A DNA stretch of 38,374 nt from Bacteroides sp. (GCA_030152865.1 JASLIW010000134.1:1-38374), one strand, 5' to 3'. Shown: positions 14,713 through 23,506, counted from the stretch's first letter. The notes: generated from the letters alone by a model not told the origin. Translations and numbers: made by a program.

Positions 14713-17097
14713 CTAGTGATGCTTTACTCTATCTTTTTCTTCTGCTTTTTTTGCAGAGTTCCAAGAACTTAAATCTCCTGTTAAGTAGCCCGTAATTCTA
14801 CGCATACGAAGAATCACCTCGCTATCGCATACGGGACACTTGTCATAAATTACCCCTTTATAACCGCATTTCTTGCAGGTATCTACAGGGTGATTAATGG
14901 AGCCATAGCCTATGCCTTGGTCATACATTACTTTTACGATCTTAGCTATTGCCTTAATATTCTTTTGAGCTTCGCCATCCAACTCTACATAGGTGATGTG
15001 TCCACCCTTGGTTATGGCATGAAATGGAGCTTCACGCTTTATCTTTTCGACAATGCTAATTTCCTCTTTTACATCTACGTGAAAGGAATTTACGTAATAA
15101 TCACTATCTGTGACACCAGGAATTATGCCATAACGTTTTTTGTCCATTTTGGTAAAGCGTCCAGATAGTCCTTCAGCTGGTGTAGCTAGTACTGAGTAGT
15201 TGAGTTGATACTTCTCTTTTAACTCTTCTACCACTTTGTTCATCGTTTGTACAGCCTCATATAGGGTGTTCCAGGCTGTATCGTTATGTCCATGTCCTGA
15301 GCCATAAAGAGCCACCATAGCGTTGTGTCCCCCTATAAATCCTATACCTAGTGTTCCGTGCTTTAAGACCTCACCAACTTGATCGTTGGGGTGTAATCTT
15401 CCTCCTCCTTTCCATACATCGTTACCCATCATAAATGGAAATTGTCGAGCTAGTGCAGATTGCTGGTATTTATATCTAGTATATAGTTGTTCTCCGACTA
15501 GATGGGCCTTTTCATAAATACTATTTATAAATAACTCTTTAGCTAGACTGATAGATTCTTCTTTAGATTTGCTGAGTTCTTGTGCTTTTCTTTTTGCCTC
15601 AATAGCCAATCTTGGAAAATTAATTGTAGTAAAAGAGAGGTTGCCCTTACCTAGCGCTGTCTTTTCTCCGTGTAGATCTTCATATACACGTGTTCTACAG
15701 CCCATAGTAGCCAGCTCATAACGGTAGCGCTTAGGATCGTCAGGATTCCACTTGTCGTTAGCATTAAAAGGTGTATCTAAGAACATAAAGTTTGGAAATA
15801 AAGCCTTAGCCGTAGTTTGGCAAGCCCTTAGATATAAGTCAAAGTTAGGAGCTTTAAATGGAATTTTTCCAGCAAGTGCTGCATCAAAGTCTTGCATTGC
15901 TTTGTTATAATCCTCTTCGCAAAAAGTAACACCTTCTTTTATTTTAAATATTTGAATAGGGAATACAGGTACCTCACCTTTACTCCCCAAACCTTCAATT
16001 GTAGCCTTCAACAACTCTTCAATGACCATTCTCCCCTCAGCTGAAGTATCTGTTCCATAATTGATTGAACTAAAAACTACCTGATTGCCACCACGTGAGT
16101 GCATGGTATTTAAGTTATGGATGAAGCCTTCCATTGCTTGGTGTGTATCTTTCCGAGTTTGTTGGTATGCCTTCTTAAATACACGATGTATTTCTTGTAA
16201 GCTCATAGGTATGTCAAGAGCTTCCAAAGCAGTGCGCAAAGCTTCTATTTCTACTTCTGAGGTAGCTATACTATGAATGTGTTCTTGGACTAAACCTTTG
16301 AGTTTCTTATCTGTGTATTGTTCCTCATCTTCCAGTAAGCTGAAAAAGCTAATCAAATTAACCAGGTGTTTAATAAACGACTTTAGTACGCCTTTTGCCA
16401 TGAAGAAATCAAAAGCAGGAATAGCCTGTCCTCCATGCTGTTCGTTTTGATTGGTTTGGAAAATAATAGTAGCTAAGGTCGCGTAGCTCTGTATGCTTTG
16501 CGGGGTTCTAATACTTCCATTTTTTGTGCGAAATCCCCTTTCAAAGAGATCGTCCAGATCATATTGAATGCAGGTTGTGGTTTTTGTTGGATAATAATCT
16601 AAATCATGGATGTGTATATCTCCCAGTTGATGTGCTTCTGCATACTCTTTAGGGAGTAGATACTTATAAGTATAATCCTTTGTAACTTCAGAAGCAAAAG
16701 TCATCATTTGTCCAGCAGGAGTGTGTCCACTCATATTTGCATTGCTCAGATTGATGTCATTTTGGTCAATAGCTACTATGCCATCCATGATATGCTTCAT
16801 CTTTGTTTTTTTCTCCCGTTCTGTCGTCCTCCAATCCCGGTAAAGAATGTATTTTTTTGCAACCTCAGGATGTGTTTTCATTAGTTCATTTTCTACTAAA
16901 TCTTGGATTTCCTCTACCGAAACCACCTCTTTGTTAATGTTATTAACAATTTTGTCGGTGATTTGTGCTGTTGTTGTAAGTTGTGTATCTACACCTGTTG
17001 CTATAAAGGCTTTATTGAGTGCATTTTGAATTTTAAGAGGGGAGAATACCTCTTTTTTACCGTCTCTCTTAATGATGTAATTGGTGGAAGTAGCCAT
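14713..17097 (-). CDS. nrdD: Anaerobic (class III) ribonucleoside-triphosphate reductase
   Basis: Makes dNTPs without oxygen using a glycyl radical. The 794-residue protein has, in order: an N-terminal ATP-cone (about 5-95, IIKRDGKKEVFSPLKIQNAL) for allosteric control; the catalytic domain with Cys176 in KTTTCIQYDLDDLF and MGCRTRVYED; a zinc site of four Cys near the end (CKKCGY and CPVCDSE); and the radical motif RRITGY with Gly770. All expected parts are present. Shows that the organism can replicate without oxygen. It is transcribed with nrdG from a promoter about 155 bases upstream, and the leader contains paired AT-rich palindromes that could be operator sites. Confidence 0.97.
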   Translation of the reverse strand: MATSTNYIIKRDGKKEVFSPLKIQNALNKAFIATGVDTQLTTTAQITDKIVNNINKEVVSVEEIQDLVENELMKTHPEVAKKYILYRDWRTTEREKKTKMKHIMDGIVAIDQNDINLSNANMSGHTPAGQMMTFASEVTKDYTYKYLLPKEYAEAHQLGDIHIHDLDYYPTKTTTCIQYDLDDLFERGFRTKNGSIRTPQSIQSYATLATIIFQTNQNEQHGGQAIPAFDFFMAKGVLKSFIKHLVNLISFFSLLEDEEQYTDKKLKGLVQEHIHSIATSEVEIEALRTALEALDIPMSLQEIHRVFKKAYQQTRKDTHQAMEGFIHNLNTMHSRGGNQVVFSSINYGTDTSAEGRMVIEELLKATIEGLGSKGEVPVFPIQIFKIKEGVTFCEEDYNKAMQDFDAALAGKIPFKAPNFDLYLRACQTTAKALFPNFMFLDTPFNANDKWNPDDPKRYRYELATMGCRTRVYEDLHGEKTALGKGNLSFTTINFPRLAIEAKRKAQELSKSKEESISLAKELFINSIYEKAHLVGEQLYTRYKYQQSALARQFPFMMGNDVWKGGGRLHPNDQVGEVLKHGTLGIGFIGGHNAMVALYGSGHGHNDTAWNTLYEAVQTMNKVVEELKEKYQLNYSVLATPAEGLSGRFTKMDKKRYGIIPGVTDSDYYVNSFHVDVKEEISIVEKIKREAPFHAITKGGHITYVELDGEAQKNIKAIAKIVKVMYDQGIGYGSINHPVDTCKKCGYKGVIYDKCPVCDSEVILRMRRITGYLTGDLSSWNSAKKAEEKDRVKHH

Positions 17098-17174
17098 GAT
17101 ATAAGATGATTAAAGTTTATTGTTTTGGATAACTTTTGATTTATTTATAAAATAAAGTATTCTAAAATGCCTAT

Positions 17175-17201
17175 CAAATATTTGTCTCATCTAAATATTT
17201 G
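17175..17201 (-). promoter_or_regulatory. Paired AT-rich palindromes in the nrdD leader (candidate operator)
   Basis: CAAATATTTG (17175-17184) is a perfect palindrome; TAAATATTTG (17192-17201) is a near-copy 17 bases away centre to centre. Both lie in the predicted transcribed leader, 78-104 bases upstream of the nrdD ATG. The spacing, about 1.6 turns, and the repetition suggest a protein-binding site, but such AT-rich words can also arise by chance. Confidence 0.35.
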
Positions 17202-17260
17202 TTATAGGTATAACTTATTGATAGTTAGATGTTTATTGTTTCTATGTGCATCCTTCTAAA

Positions 17261-17289
17261 CAAAGATATAAAATATATAATGAATCAAA
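17261..17289 (-). promoter_or_regulatory. Promoter of nrdD-nrdG
   Basis: On the minus strand TTTG (17289-17286), a 17-base spacer, then TATCTTTG (17268-17261): both promoter elements match the Bacteroidota consensus exactly. The leader to the ATG is about 155 bases. Confidence 0.75.
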
Positions 17290-17676
17290 TAGCATATCAT
17301 TATAATAATTTTAGAAAACTTCTAGCAAAAATAAATTTCCAAAAAGTGTTTTTTATTCCATAAAGTCTGTAGAGTAAGCGTGTTACTTGTCTTAGGCTTA
17401 GCACTTGTACTTTATGCGTTGTAGTTGAGTGTCAAAAGGGCATTAAATTGCTCGTATTTAGTCGGTCATACTGTCTCTTTAGGCCTACTATAGCTTATGT
17501 ACGCTTTGCAATGTATTAATAAATCTAAATAAAGGAGCTCCTGATAAAACATGGATCAGTCAGGGACCTTTGTATGTTATATCAGGAGCATAAAATATTG
17601 TGGCAGGACCTCCTTATCTTGGGGGATCAATAATTTATTGCCTATGTGGCTAAGCATCAGTTTAAAAAAAGTCGAC
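17290..17676. other. Gene-free stretch between nrdD promoter and peptidase terminator
   Basis: No convincing gene. The only notable structure is the inverted repeat at 17537-17589. An open frame of about 48 codons from the ATG at 17551 runs into the terminator stem and has no promoter or family signature, so I do not call it. The stretch may be remnant sequence from a lost gene. Confidence 0.5.
17537..17589. repeat. Inverted repeat with 10-bp perfect arms
   Basis: GCTCCTGATA (17537-17546) is matched exactly by TATCAGGAGC (17580-17589), 33 bases apart. Between the arms are the words CAGTCAGGGACC and ACCTTTG; GCTCCTGAT, GTCAGGGA and GACCTTTG also occur in the repeat near 3.55-3.61 kb, so the two may be degenerate copies of one dispersed element. 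Confidence 0.5.
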
Positions 17677-17710
17677 AAAAAAAGGATGTGCTTTTAAGGC
17701 ACATCCTTTT
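17674..17710 (-). terminator. Rho-independent terminator of the C1-type peptidase gene
   Basis: Perfect 12-bp stem: AAAAGGATGTGC (17680-17691) and GCACATCCTTTT (17699-17710), 7-base loop. On the minus strand it is followed by a run of U. It starts 22 bases after the stop codon of the peptidase gene. Confidence 0.9.
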
Positions 17711-17731
17711 GGATTCTTTTAGTTAAATCGA

Positions 17732-18913
17732 TTATTTCAATCCTAACTTCTTTGCAATGTGTTTAGGTAGGGCATCCTTGTGTAGTAAGATATTCATAGT
17801 CTTATACCTTACAAAAGGTTTTGATGCATACCAGATTCCCTCATATTTGTTGTCTGTACCCCATGAATTCTTTACAATGAAGTACTCTTTGCCAGTTTGA
17901 TCTTTGGCGATACCATAGATTAGCATACCATGATCATCAGTTGTTTGCCAGTTGTCAAATGCTTCTTGACGCATTTCTTGTGTTGCTTCCACTTCTGGTC
18001 CTGGTTTTGAAGTAGCCTCTTTGCTTTTGTCTGCTGGAGTCATACCTGTCCATCTAGCCATGTCTGAACCACTCAAGTCAGTGCGCTCTAAGTCTGGCAT
18101 AACAGCGATACCATTACGTGTAAAGCCTACCTCACTCACGTCACTACCCCAAGCAAAAGTAAAACCTTTATTAACAGCATAATCCATAACCTCCATAAGT
18201 TCGTCGATCGGAAGATTATAGGATAAGCCACCTCTCCAGTTATCTTGAATCTCTAAAATAAAAGGTTTGTAGAATGGGTGATGCGTATATGAAGTCAGTG
18301 ATACGTAATCCTCAGCTTTTAGCCCTAACATATCTGCAAAAGATTGAGGTGTGTATTCTTTGCCATTATATGTAAATGATTCTGGACACTCACCTAAATA
18401 TGTATCATAGATAGCAGATAGGCCGTCTTTCCAAACTGGAGACAATTTCTTTAAGCGACCTTTGGCAATGGCATTAACATAGCCTTCTGCTACAGCATCT
18501 AACTCAGTGTGATTGTGACCCTTTTCACCATATTTAATTCCCTCCATAGCTTCTTGTGGAACTAGACCATGATCTCTCATAGTGGCAATTACATCATAAA
18601 AACTTCCACCTGGAGAGAAAGATCCTTCGCCATGTAGACGAACATAGAGTTCTGCTCTATCCCTCATGGTGTGATGCACAATAAACATCTCTGAAAGGTC
18701 ATATTCTCCCTTACCCAAGCGTAAAAGCTCTGATTCTAGAAGTCCAATACCAGAAAAGCTCCAGCAAGTACCTGATCTGTTTTGGTTTTTTACGGGGGTA
18801 ATTGGGTTTTCTTTGATAGTTGTAAACTGAAACCCCTCATCTGTCTTGCTCTCTTGGGCAAATACGCCCAAACTTAAGAGGCAAATAGCAGTAGTTAGTA
18901 GTAATCTTTTCAT
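17732..18913 (-). CDS. Exported C1-family cysteine peptidase (aminopeptidase C/bleomycin hydrolase-like)
   Basis: A 393-residue papain-fold peptidase of the C1B group. It has a signal peptide (MKRLLLTTAICLLSLGVFAQ, residues 1-20), then NQNRSGTCWSFSG with catalytic Cys50, DDHGM with His328, and KNSWGT with Asn349; the triad is complete. Classical PepC/bleomycin hydrolase enzymes are cytoplasmic, so the signal peptide is the notable point and is, as I recall, common in Bacteroidota homologues. Probable role: periplasmic peptide trimming for peptide-fed growth. Single gene with its own promoter (18950-18957) and terminator. Could also be annotated as aminopeptidase C or pepC; specificity is not readable from sequence. 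Confidence 0.88.
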   Translation of the reverse strand: MKRLLLTTAICLLSLGVFAQESKTDEGFQFTTIKENPITPVKNQNRSGTCWSFSGIGLLESELLRLGKGEYDLSEMFIVHHTMRDRAELYVRLHGEGSFSPGGSFYDVIATMRDHGLVPQEAMEGIKYGEKGHNHTELDAVAEGYVNAIAKGRLKKLSPVWKDGLSAIYDTYLGECPESFTYNGKEYTPQSFADMLGLKAEDYVSLTSYTHHPFYKPFILEIQDNWRGGLSYNLPIDELMEVMDYAVNKGFTFAWGSDVSEVGFTRNGIAVMPDLERTDLSGSDMARWTGMTPADKSKEATSKPGPEVEATQEMRQEAFDNWQTTDDHGMLIYGIAKDQTGKEYFIVKNSWGTDNKYEGIWYASKPFVRYKTMNILLHKDALPKHIAKKLGLK

Positions 18914-18949
18914 TTTATCTTAAATTATAAATAAGTAATCAAGTATGCA

Positions 18950-18957
18950 CAAATATA
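18950..18957 (-). promoter_or_regulatory. TATATTTG -7 element of the C1-type peptidase gene
   Basis: Minus-strand TATATTTG, exact TAnnTTTG box, 36 bases upstream of the ATG; TTCG lies 20 bases further upstream as a weak -33. Confidence 0.65.
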
Positions 18958-19161
18958 TTAAATACTGGCATAGTATGCGAACAGATAAACGTATTTGTTT
19001 GGTTTATTTTGACATAATGTAATTCCTGTCTTCATTCAACTCTATCACTATCGTGTATATATAATTAAGGTGTAAGTAGTCTTAAAAAAAGATACAATAT
19101 ATGTATTTAATATAACAAACACCTGATTAATAGTGTATTATGTTAAAGCGCGAGCGATGAC

Positions 19162-19193
19162 CTTGGATGCATACCCAAATTTTATTACCTTTG
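19162..19193 (+). promoter_or_regulatory. Promoter of the porin-proV-proWX operon
   Basis: CTTG (19162-19165), a 20-base spacer, TACCTTTG (19186-19193). The box lies in the loop of a perfect 10-bp inverted repeat, CCAAATTTTA (19175-19184) and TAAAATTTGG (19201-19210), which could be an operator. Confidence 0.65.
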
Positions 19194-19199
19194 AGTTTG

Positions 19200-19370
19200 T
19201 TAAAATTTGGAAAAGCAGCCACATGTGCTCTTTTCCCTTCATAATTACTGTTCGTTTTATAGAGATGATTACGCTCTCTTTTTTGAATATCCGTTCAGTC
19301 TAAATTACAATTCACATTTTTAATTTAATAAGTATTGAAGTTTAGTAGATACTTAAAAAAACAAGACTTT
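19200..19370 (+). promoter_or_regulatory. Long 5' leader of the osmolyte uptake operon
   Basis: About 170 bases separate the predicted transcription start from the porin ATG, long for this window. Near the 5' end GGAAAAG (from 19209) can pair with CTTTTCC around the palindrome CACATGTG, giving a stable hairpin. No known riboswitch was recognised. It may regulate by structure or be an ordinary untranslated leader. Confidence 0.4.
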
Positions 19371-20522
19371 ATGCAATATAAGGAAAGACTTTTTTTTGCC
19401 TTTCTATTTTTATGTTTTTTTATTTCACAAGCTGTTTCTGCTCAATCTGATCTGAAGTTTGATTTAGGCGGTGCTTTACGCTTTAATTACAACTTCTCTG
19501 ACTGGAAAAAAGACAGTAAGAAAAAAGGCGGAGACTTTGGTTTCGATGTGTTTCGTCTAAACCTAAAAGGTTCTTACCGCAGCATTATCTTTGATGCCGA
19601 GTACCGTTTTTATGCAAGTAGCTCGGGTGGTAATATGCTCAAGCATGGCTGGTTTGGTTATCAGTTTAATGATAAGCATCAGATACAACTAGGGCTCACT
19701 CAGGTTCCTTTTGGTATATTACCTGTAAGTTCAAATAACTTCTTTTTTAATATTAACTACTACTTAGGGCTTGAGGACGACTATGATATGGGTGTGAAGT
19801 ACATACTTCAGGAGTCTAAGTGGCAGGTACATGCTGCCTTCTTTAAAAACGCAGATGTTTTAGATTTTGGAAACAAAACAGAGATGTCGCCTGATCGCTA
19901 TGCTTATGATGTTGCAGGTAAGAATAAAGAAGTGAACCATGGAAACTTACAAGTAAACTACAATTGGGGAACTTCAGCGGTACAGCAAATAGGTGTCTCT
20001 GGTATGCTTGGAGGCCTTTACAATATGGATACCGAAAAGGTGGGTCTTCGTAAAGCCTTAGCTTTGCACTATACTTTGACTTATAGAAACTGGGATTTAA
20101 AAACTCAGTTCACTACCTATTCGATGAATCCCAAAAATGGCGATGATAAGAATGGAAATCCTTTGAGTCGAGATGTTGTGAGGTTGGGGGCTTATGGTGC
20201 AACCTATAGCGTAGCAAGCAAAGCAGATACTTATCAAGTCTCGTTGGCTTACACACTACCTGTTCATAAAGGAATCCTAGATGACATTCGTATCTACAAC
20301 GATTTTAGTATGATGCACAAACGTATTGATGGATTTAAGGATAGCTATCAAAATGTATCTGGAGTCATGCTAACTACAGGCCCTATATTTACTTATATTG
20401 ACTATGCTCTAGGTAAAAACCATGCTTGGTTTGGTAATGCTTGGGATGATAGCTTTGCGCAAGGAGATCCTGAAAATAAATGGAATGGCCGTTTTAATAT
20501 CAATATTGGATACTACTTCTAA
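19371..20522 (+). CDS. Outer-membrane porin-like beta-barrel linked to the ProVWX transporter
   Basis: A 383-residue outer-membrane protein. The ATG at 19371 is chosen because it starts a clean signal peptide (MQYKERLFFAFLFLCFFISQ, cleavage after AVSA) and a TTG 12 codons upstream would add a charged extension before it. The mature part has many short amphipathic beta strands (FDVFRLNLKGSYR, IIFDAEYRFYAS, HQIQLGLTQVPFG) and ends in an aromatic residue, GYYF, as expected for the last barrel strand. The pattern resembles phosphate-selective porin O/P-type barrels. It is the first gene of the operon, 26 bases before proV, so it probably lets the transporter's solute cross the outer membrane. Substrate is inferred from context only. 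Confidence 0.82.
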   Translation: MQYKERLFFAFLFLCFFISQAVSAQSDLKFDLGGALRFNYNFSDWKKDSKKKGGDFGFDVFRLNLKGSYRSIIFDAEYRFYASSSGGNMLKHGWFGYQFNDKHQIQLGLTQVPFGILPVSSNNFFFNINYYLGLEDDYDMGVKYILQESKWQVHAAFFKNADVLDFGNKTEMSPDRYAYDVAGKNKEVNHGNLQVNYNWGTSAVQQIGVSGMLGGLYNMDTEKVGLRKALALHYTLTYRNWDLKTQFTTYSMNPKNGDDKNGNPLSRDVVRLGAYGATYSVASKADTYQVSLAYTLPVHKGILDDIRIYNDFSMMHKRIDGFKDSYQNVSGVMLTTGPIFTYIDYALGKNHAWFGNAWDDSFAQGDPENKWNGRFNINIGYYF

Positions 20523-20548
20523 TAATTAAAAAAAGATTATATTTATAT

Positions 20549-21775
20549 ATGAGCAAAATAAAAATAAACGATTTATACTTGATATTCGGAGCTGAAAAGC
20601 AACGAGCATATCGCAAGTTAAAAGCTGGAAAGAGCAAAGCTGAAATTTTAAAACAAACAGGTTGTACCATTGCCGTACAAGAGGCTAACCTGAGTATCAA
20701 CGAGGGTGAAATTTTCGTTGTTATGGGTTTGTCAGGTAGTGGTAAATCCTCTCTTCTTCGTTGTATTAATCGATTGGTAAATCCTACTTCTGGTGAAATT
20801 ATAATAGACGGTATTGATATCTCTACTGCATCCGACAAAGAACTGCTGGAAGTGCGTAGAAAAAAGATGGCTATGGTTTTTCAAAGCTTTGGACTCTTAC
20901 CCCATAAGACTGTTTTAGAAAATATAGCTTTTGGCTTGGAGCTTCAAGGTATGGATAAGCAAAGTCGTGAAGAAAAAGCCCTTCATTCGATGGAGCTAGT
21001 TGGTCTTAAGGGGTATGAAAACCAAATGGTGAGTGAGCTTTCAGGAGGTATGCAGCAACGAGTAGGTTTAGCTCGTGCCTTAGCCAATGATCCAGAGATA
21101 TTATTGATGGATGAAGCTTTCTCGGCCCTGGATCCGCTAATTAGAACTCAGATGCAAGATGAGCTACTAGATCTTCAGTCAAAAATGAAGAAAACAATAG
21201 TCTTTGTAACGCATGATTTGGATGAGGCTATTAAGCTGGGTGATCGGATTGCCATAATGAAAGATGGTGTTGTAGTACAAACAGGTACCTCAGAAGAGAT
21301 CCTGACCAATCCAGCTAATAGTTATGTTGAAAGCTTTGTCGAAAGCGTTGATAGAAGTAAAATTGTTACAGCTTCGTCTGTTGTGCTAGATAATCCCATT
21401 GTAGCCCGTTCTCGCAAAGAGGGTCCCGAAGTAGTACTGCGTAAAATGAAGCGTAAAAACCTAACTCTTCTACCTGTAGTTGATGAGAATAATAAGCTTA
21501 TCGGAGAGGTTTATCTTAAAGATATTTTGAAGCTGCGTAAAGATAAAGTCATGGTGATTGATTCTATAATTAAGCAGCATGGCCCTACAGTGCTGGAAGA
21601 TACAGTTATTGAAGACATCATACCTCTAATGACCAAAACCAACTCACCTATTTGGGTAGTCAACGAGGAGAAGGAGTTTAAAGGTATCGTACCCTTGTCC
21701 TCGCTCGTATTTGAGGTGACAGGAAAAGACAAAGAAGAAATTGATGAGTTAGTTCAAAATGCAAAAGATTTATGA
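20549..21775 (+). CDS. proV: Betaine/proline-type ABC transporter ATPase with tandem CBS domains
   Basis: Energises osmolyte import. The 408-residue protein carries Walker A in GLSGSGKSS (60-68), signature LSGGM (164-168), Walker B LLMDEA (D188, E189) and switch His222. The C-terminal part (about 285-400) has two CBS domains. In OpuA-type transporters this region senses ionic strength, so transport is likely gated by osmotic stress. Length and the N-terminal extension before Walker A match the ProV/OpuAA family. The stop codon overlaps the next start by four bases (ATGA), so translation is coupled. Confidence 0.94.
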   Translation: MSKIKINDLYLIFGAEKQRAYRKLKAGKSKAEILKQTGCTIAVQEANLSINEGEIFVVMGLSGSGKSSLLRCINRLVNPTSGEIIIDGIDISTASDKELLEVRRKKMAMVFQSFGLLPHKTVLENIAFGLELQGMDKQSREEKALHSMELVGLKGYENQMVSELSGGMQQRVGLARALANDPEILLMDEAFSALDPLIRTQMQDELLDLQSKMKKTIVFVTHDLDEAIKLGDRIAIMKDGVVVQTGTSEEILTNPANSYVESFVESVDRSKIVTASSVVLDNPIVARSRKEGPEVVLRKMKRKNLTLLPVVDENNKLIGEVYLKDILKLRKDKVMVIDSIIKQHGPTVLEDTVIEDIIPLMTKTNSPIWVVNEEKEFKGIVPLSSLVFEVTGKDKEEIDELVQNAKDL

Positions 21776-23490
21776 TAGATAAAATAAATATAGGAAAATA
21801 CATAGAAATAGCCATTAACTGGCTAACAGATAATTTCGCATCTTTTTTTGATGCACTAAATACAGGTGTAGGAGGCTTTATAAGTGGCTTACAATCTTTA
21901 CTAATAGCTATTCCTTTCTGGCTTATAATCCTTGGCCTAGCCTTCTTAGCTTGGCGCAAGGCGGGAAAAGGGGTGGCTATATTCTCAGTCTTAGGTCTGT
22001 TATTGATCTATGGCATGGGTTTTTGGGAGCCCACTATGGAAACCCTAGCATTGGTTCTTTCATCAACCTTTATTGCTTTACTACTGGGAATACCTCTGGG
22101 TGTGTGGAGTGCCTATAGTGATCGTGTAAATCAGATTATGCGTCCCATATTAGACTTTATGCAGACTATGCCTGCTTTTGTTTATTTGATTCCCGCTGTC
22201 TTGTTTTTTGGTTTGGGTGCTGTTCCTGGAGCTTTTGCCACAGTTATTTTTGCGATGCCCCCAGTTGTTCGTTTGACAGGCTTGGGTATTCGCCAAGTGC
22301 CCACCAATATAGTAGAAGCCACTACCTCGCTAGGTGCGACGCGTTGGCAGCTGTTATTCAAGGTTCAGCTACCTTTGGCTTTGCCGACTATACTAACAGG
22401 TGTAAACCAGACTATCATGATGTCTTTGTCTATGGTAGTTATCGCTGCTATGATTGCAGCAGGAGGTTTAGGACAAATTGTATTAGAGGGAATCTCCCAA
22501 ATGAAAATAGGTCTAGGTTTTGAAGGTGGTATAGCTGTTGTTATTCTAGCCATCATTCTTGATCGTATCACTCAAGGATTGACAAAAACCAATAAGAAAA
22601 AAGCAGGTGTTGAGAAATCAAAGAAAGGCTTAATAGCTAGAGTAGCTGGTATTTCAGTTGTAGTATTGGCTGCTATTTTCTTTTTTGCTTTTCCTTCTAA
22701 AAACAGTGATGATAAGAAAATCACGATTGCTTATGTAAACTGGGCAGAAGGTATAGCTATGACCAATTTAGCCAAGTTAATATTTGAAGAGCAGGGTTAT
22801 GATGTACAGCTTAAAAATGCAGACGTAGCTCCAATATTTGCCGCATTGGCCAAAAAAGATGCAGATGTGTTTTTAGATTCTTGGATGCCTGTTACGCATC
22901 AGGATTATATGAGACAATATGGAGATAGCTTAGAGCAGTTGGGGGTACTCTTTGATGATGCTAGCATTGGATTGGTAGTACCTACTTATGTTGATATTAA
23001 CTCCATCGAAGAGTTGAACCAAGTTAAAGATAAGTTTAACTCGGAGGTAGTTGGTATTGATGCAGGAGCAGGTGTTATGAGAGCAACAGATGAAGCAATT
23101 AATGCATATAATTTAGACTTCAAGCTGTTATCCTCAACAGGTCCTATGATGACCGCTTCTCTAAAAAGAGCGATTGATGAAAATAAATGGGTAGTAGTGA
23201 CAGGTTGGAAACCGCACTGGAAGTTTAGTCGTTTTGATCTGAAAATTCTAGAAGACCCTAAAAATATTTTTGGTGAAGCAGAGTTTATCTATAGTATTGC
23301 TCGTAAAGGCTTTAAAGAGGAAGATCCTTTTGCTGCTGAGCTGATAGCCAATATGAAATTTACAGGTGAGCAGATTAGCTCTTTAATGTCGGCAGTAGAT
23401 GAGGCTGATACAGAAGCTTTAGGAGCCAAAGAGTGGTTAGAGAAGCACAGAGATGTAGTGGAATCATGGATTCCTGATACAGCGCATTAA
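21772..23490 (+). CDS. proW: Fused permease and substrate-binding protein of a betaine-type ABC importer (ProW-ProX)
   Basis: A 572-residue fusion. Residues 1-270 are the permease: several membrane helices and the coupling loop EATTSLGATRWQLLF (182-196). A linker helix (292-307) anchors the C-terminal OpuAC-like binding domain (about 315-572) on the periplasmic side. Trp324 (YVNWAEG), Trp371 (LDSWMP), Trp479 and Trp483 (GWKPHW) are placed like the aromatic cage that holds the quaternary ammonium of betaine-type solutes. Permease-receptor fusions are known in OpuA/BusA systems of Gram-positives and in Bacteroidota. In a Gram-negative cell the receptor then stays tethered to the inner membrane. 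Exact solute (glycine betaine, carnitine, proline betaine) not readable. Confidence 0.93.
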   Translation: MIDKINIGKYIEIAINWLTDNFASFFDALNTGVGGFISGLQSLLIAIPFWLIILGLAFLAWRKAGKGVAIFSVLGLLLIYGMGFWEPTMETLALVLSSTFIALLLGIPLGVWSAYSDRVNQIMRPILDFMQTMPAFVYLIPAVLFFGLGAVPGAFATVIFAMPPVVRLTGLGIRQVPTNIVEATTSLGATRWQLLFKVQLPLALPTILTGVNQTIMMSLSMVVIAAMIAAGGLGQIVLEGISQMKIGLGFEGGIAVVILAIILDRITQGLTKTNKKKAGVEKSKKGLIARVAGISVVVLAAIFFFAFPSKNSDDKKITIAYVNWAEGIAMTNLAKLIFEEQGYDVQLKNADVAPIFAALAKKDADVFLDSWMPVTHQDYMRQYGDSLEQLGVLFDDASIGLVVPTYVDINSIEELNQVKDKFNSEVVGIDAGAGVMRATDEAINAYNLDFKLLSSTGPMMTASLKRAIDENKWVVVTGWKPHWKFSRFDLKILEDPKNIFGEAEFIYSIARKGFKEEDPFAAELIANMKFTGEQISSLMSAVDEADTEALGAKEWLEKHRDVVESWIPDTAH

Positions 23491-23506
23491 GAATACACTA
23501 AATAAG

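Noticed and set aside
17175..17201. NrdR box upstream of nrdD
   Set aside because: The outer C and G and some flanks fit, but the central ATAT-type core does not, so I call it only a candidate operator of unknown regulator.
17551..17697. Open frame of about 48 codons beginning MDQSGTFVCYIRS
   Set aside because: It runs into the stem of the peptidase terminator, spans an arm of the inverted repeat, and has no promoter box or family signature.
19335..19370. Longer porin from a TTG start
   Set aside because: It places a charged stretch before a clean signal peptide; the ATG at 19371 is better.
21772..23490. ProW-ProX fusion as a new architecture
   Set aside because: Permease-receptor fusions are known in OpuA/BusA-type importers; only the linked porin is less usual.
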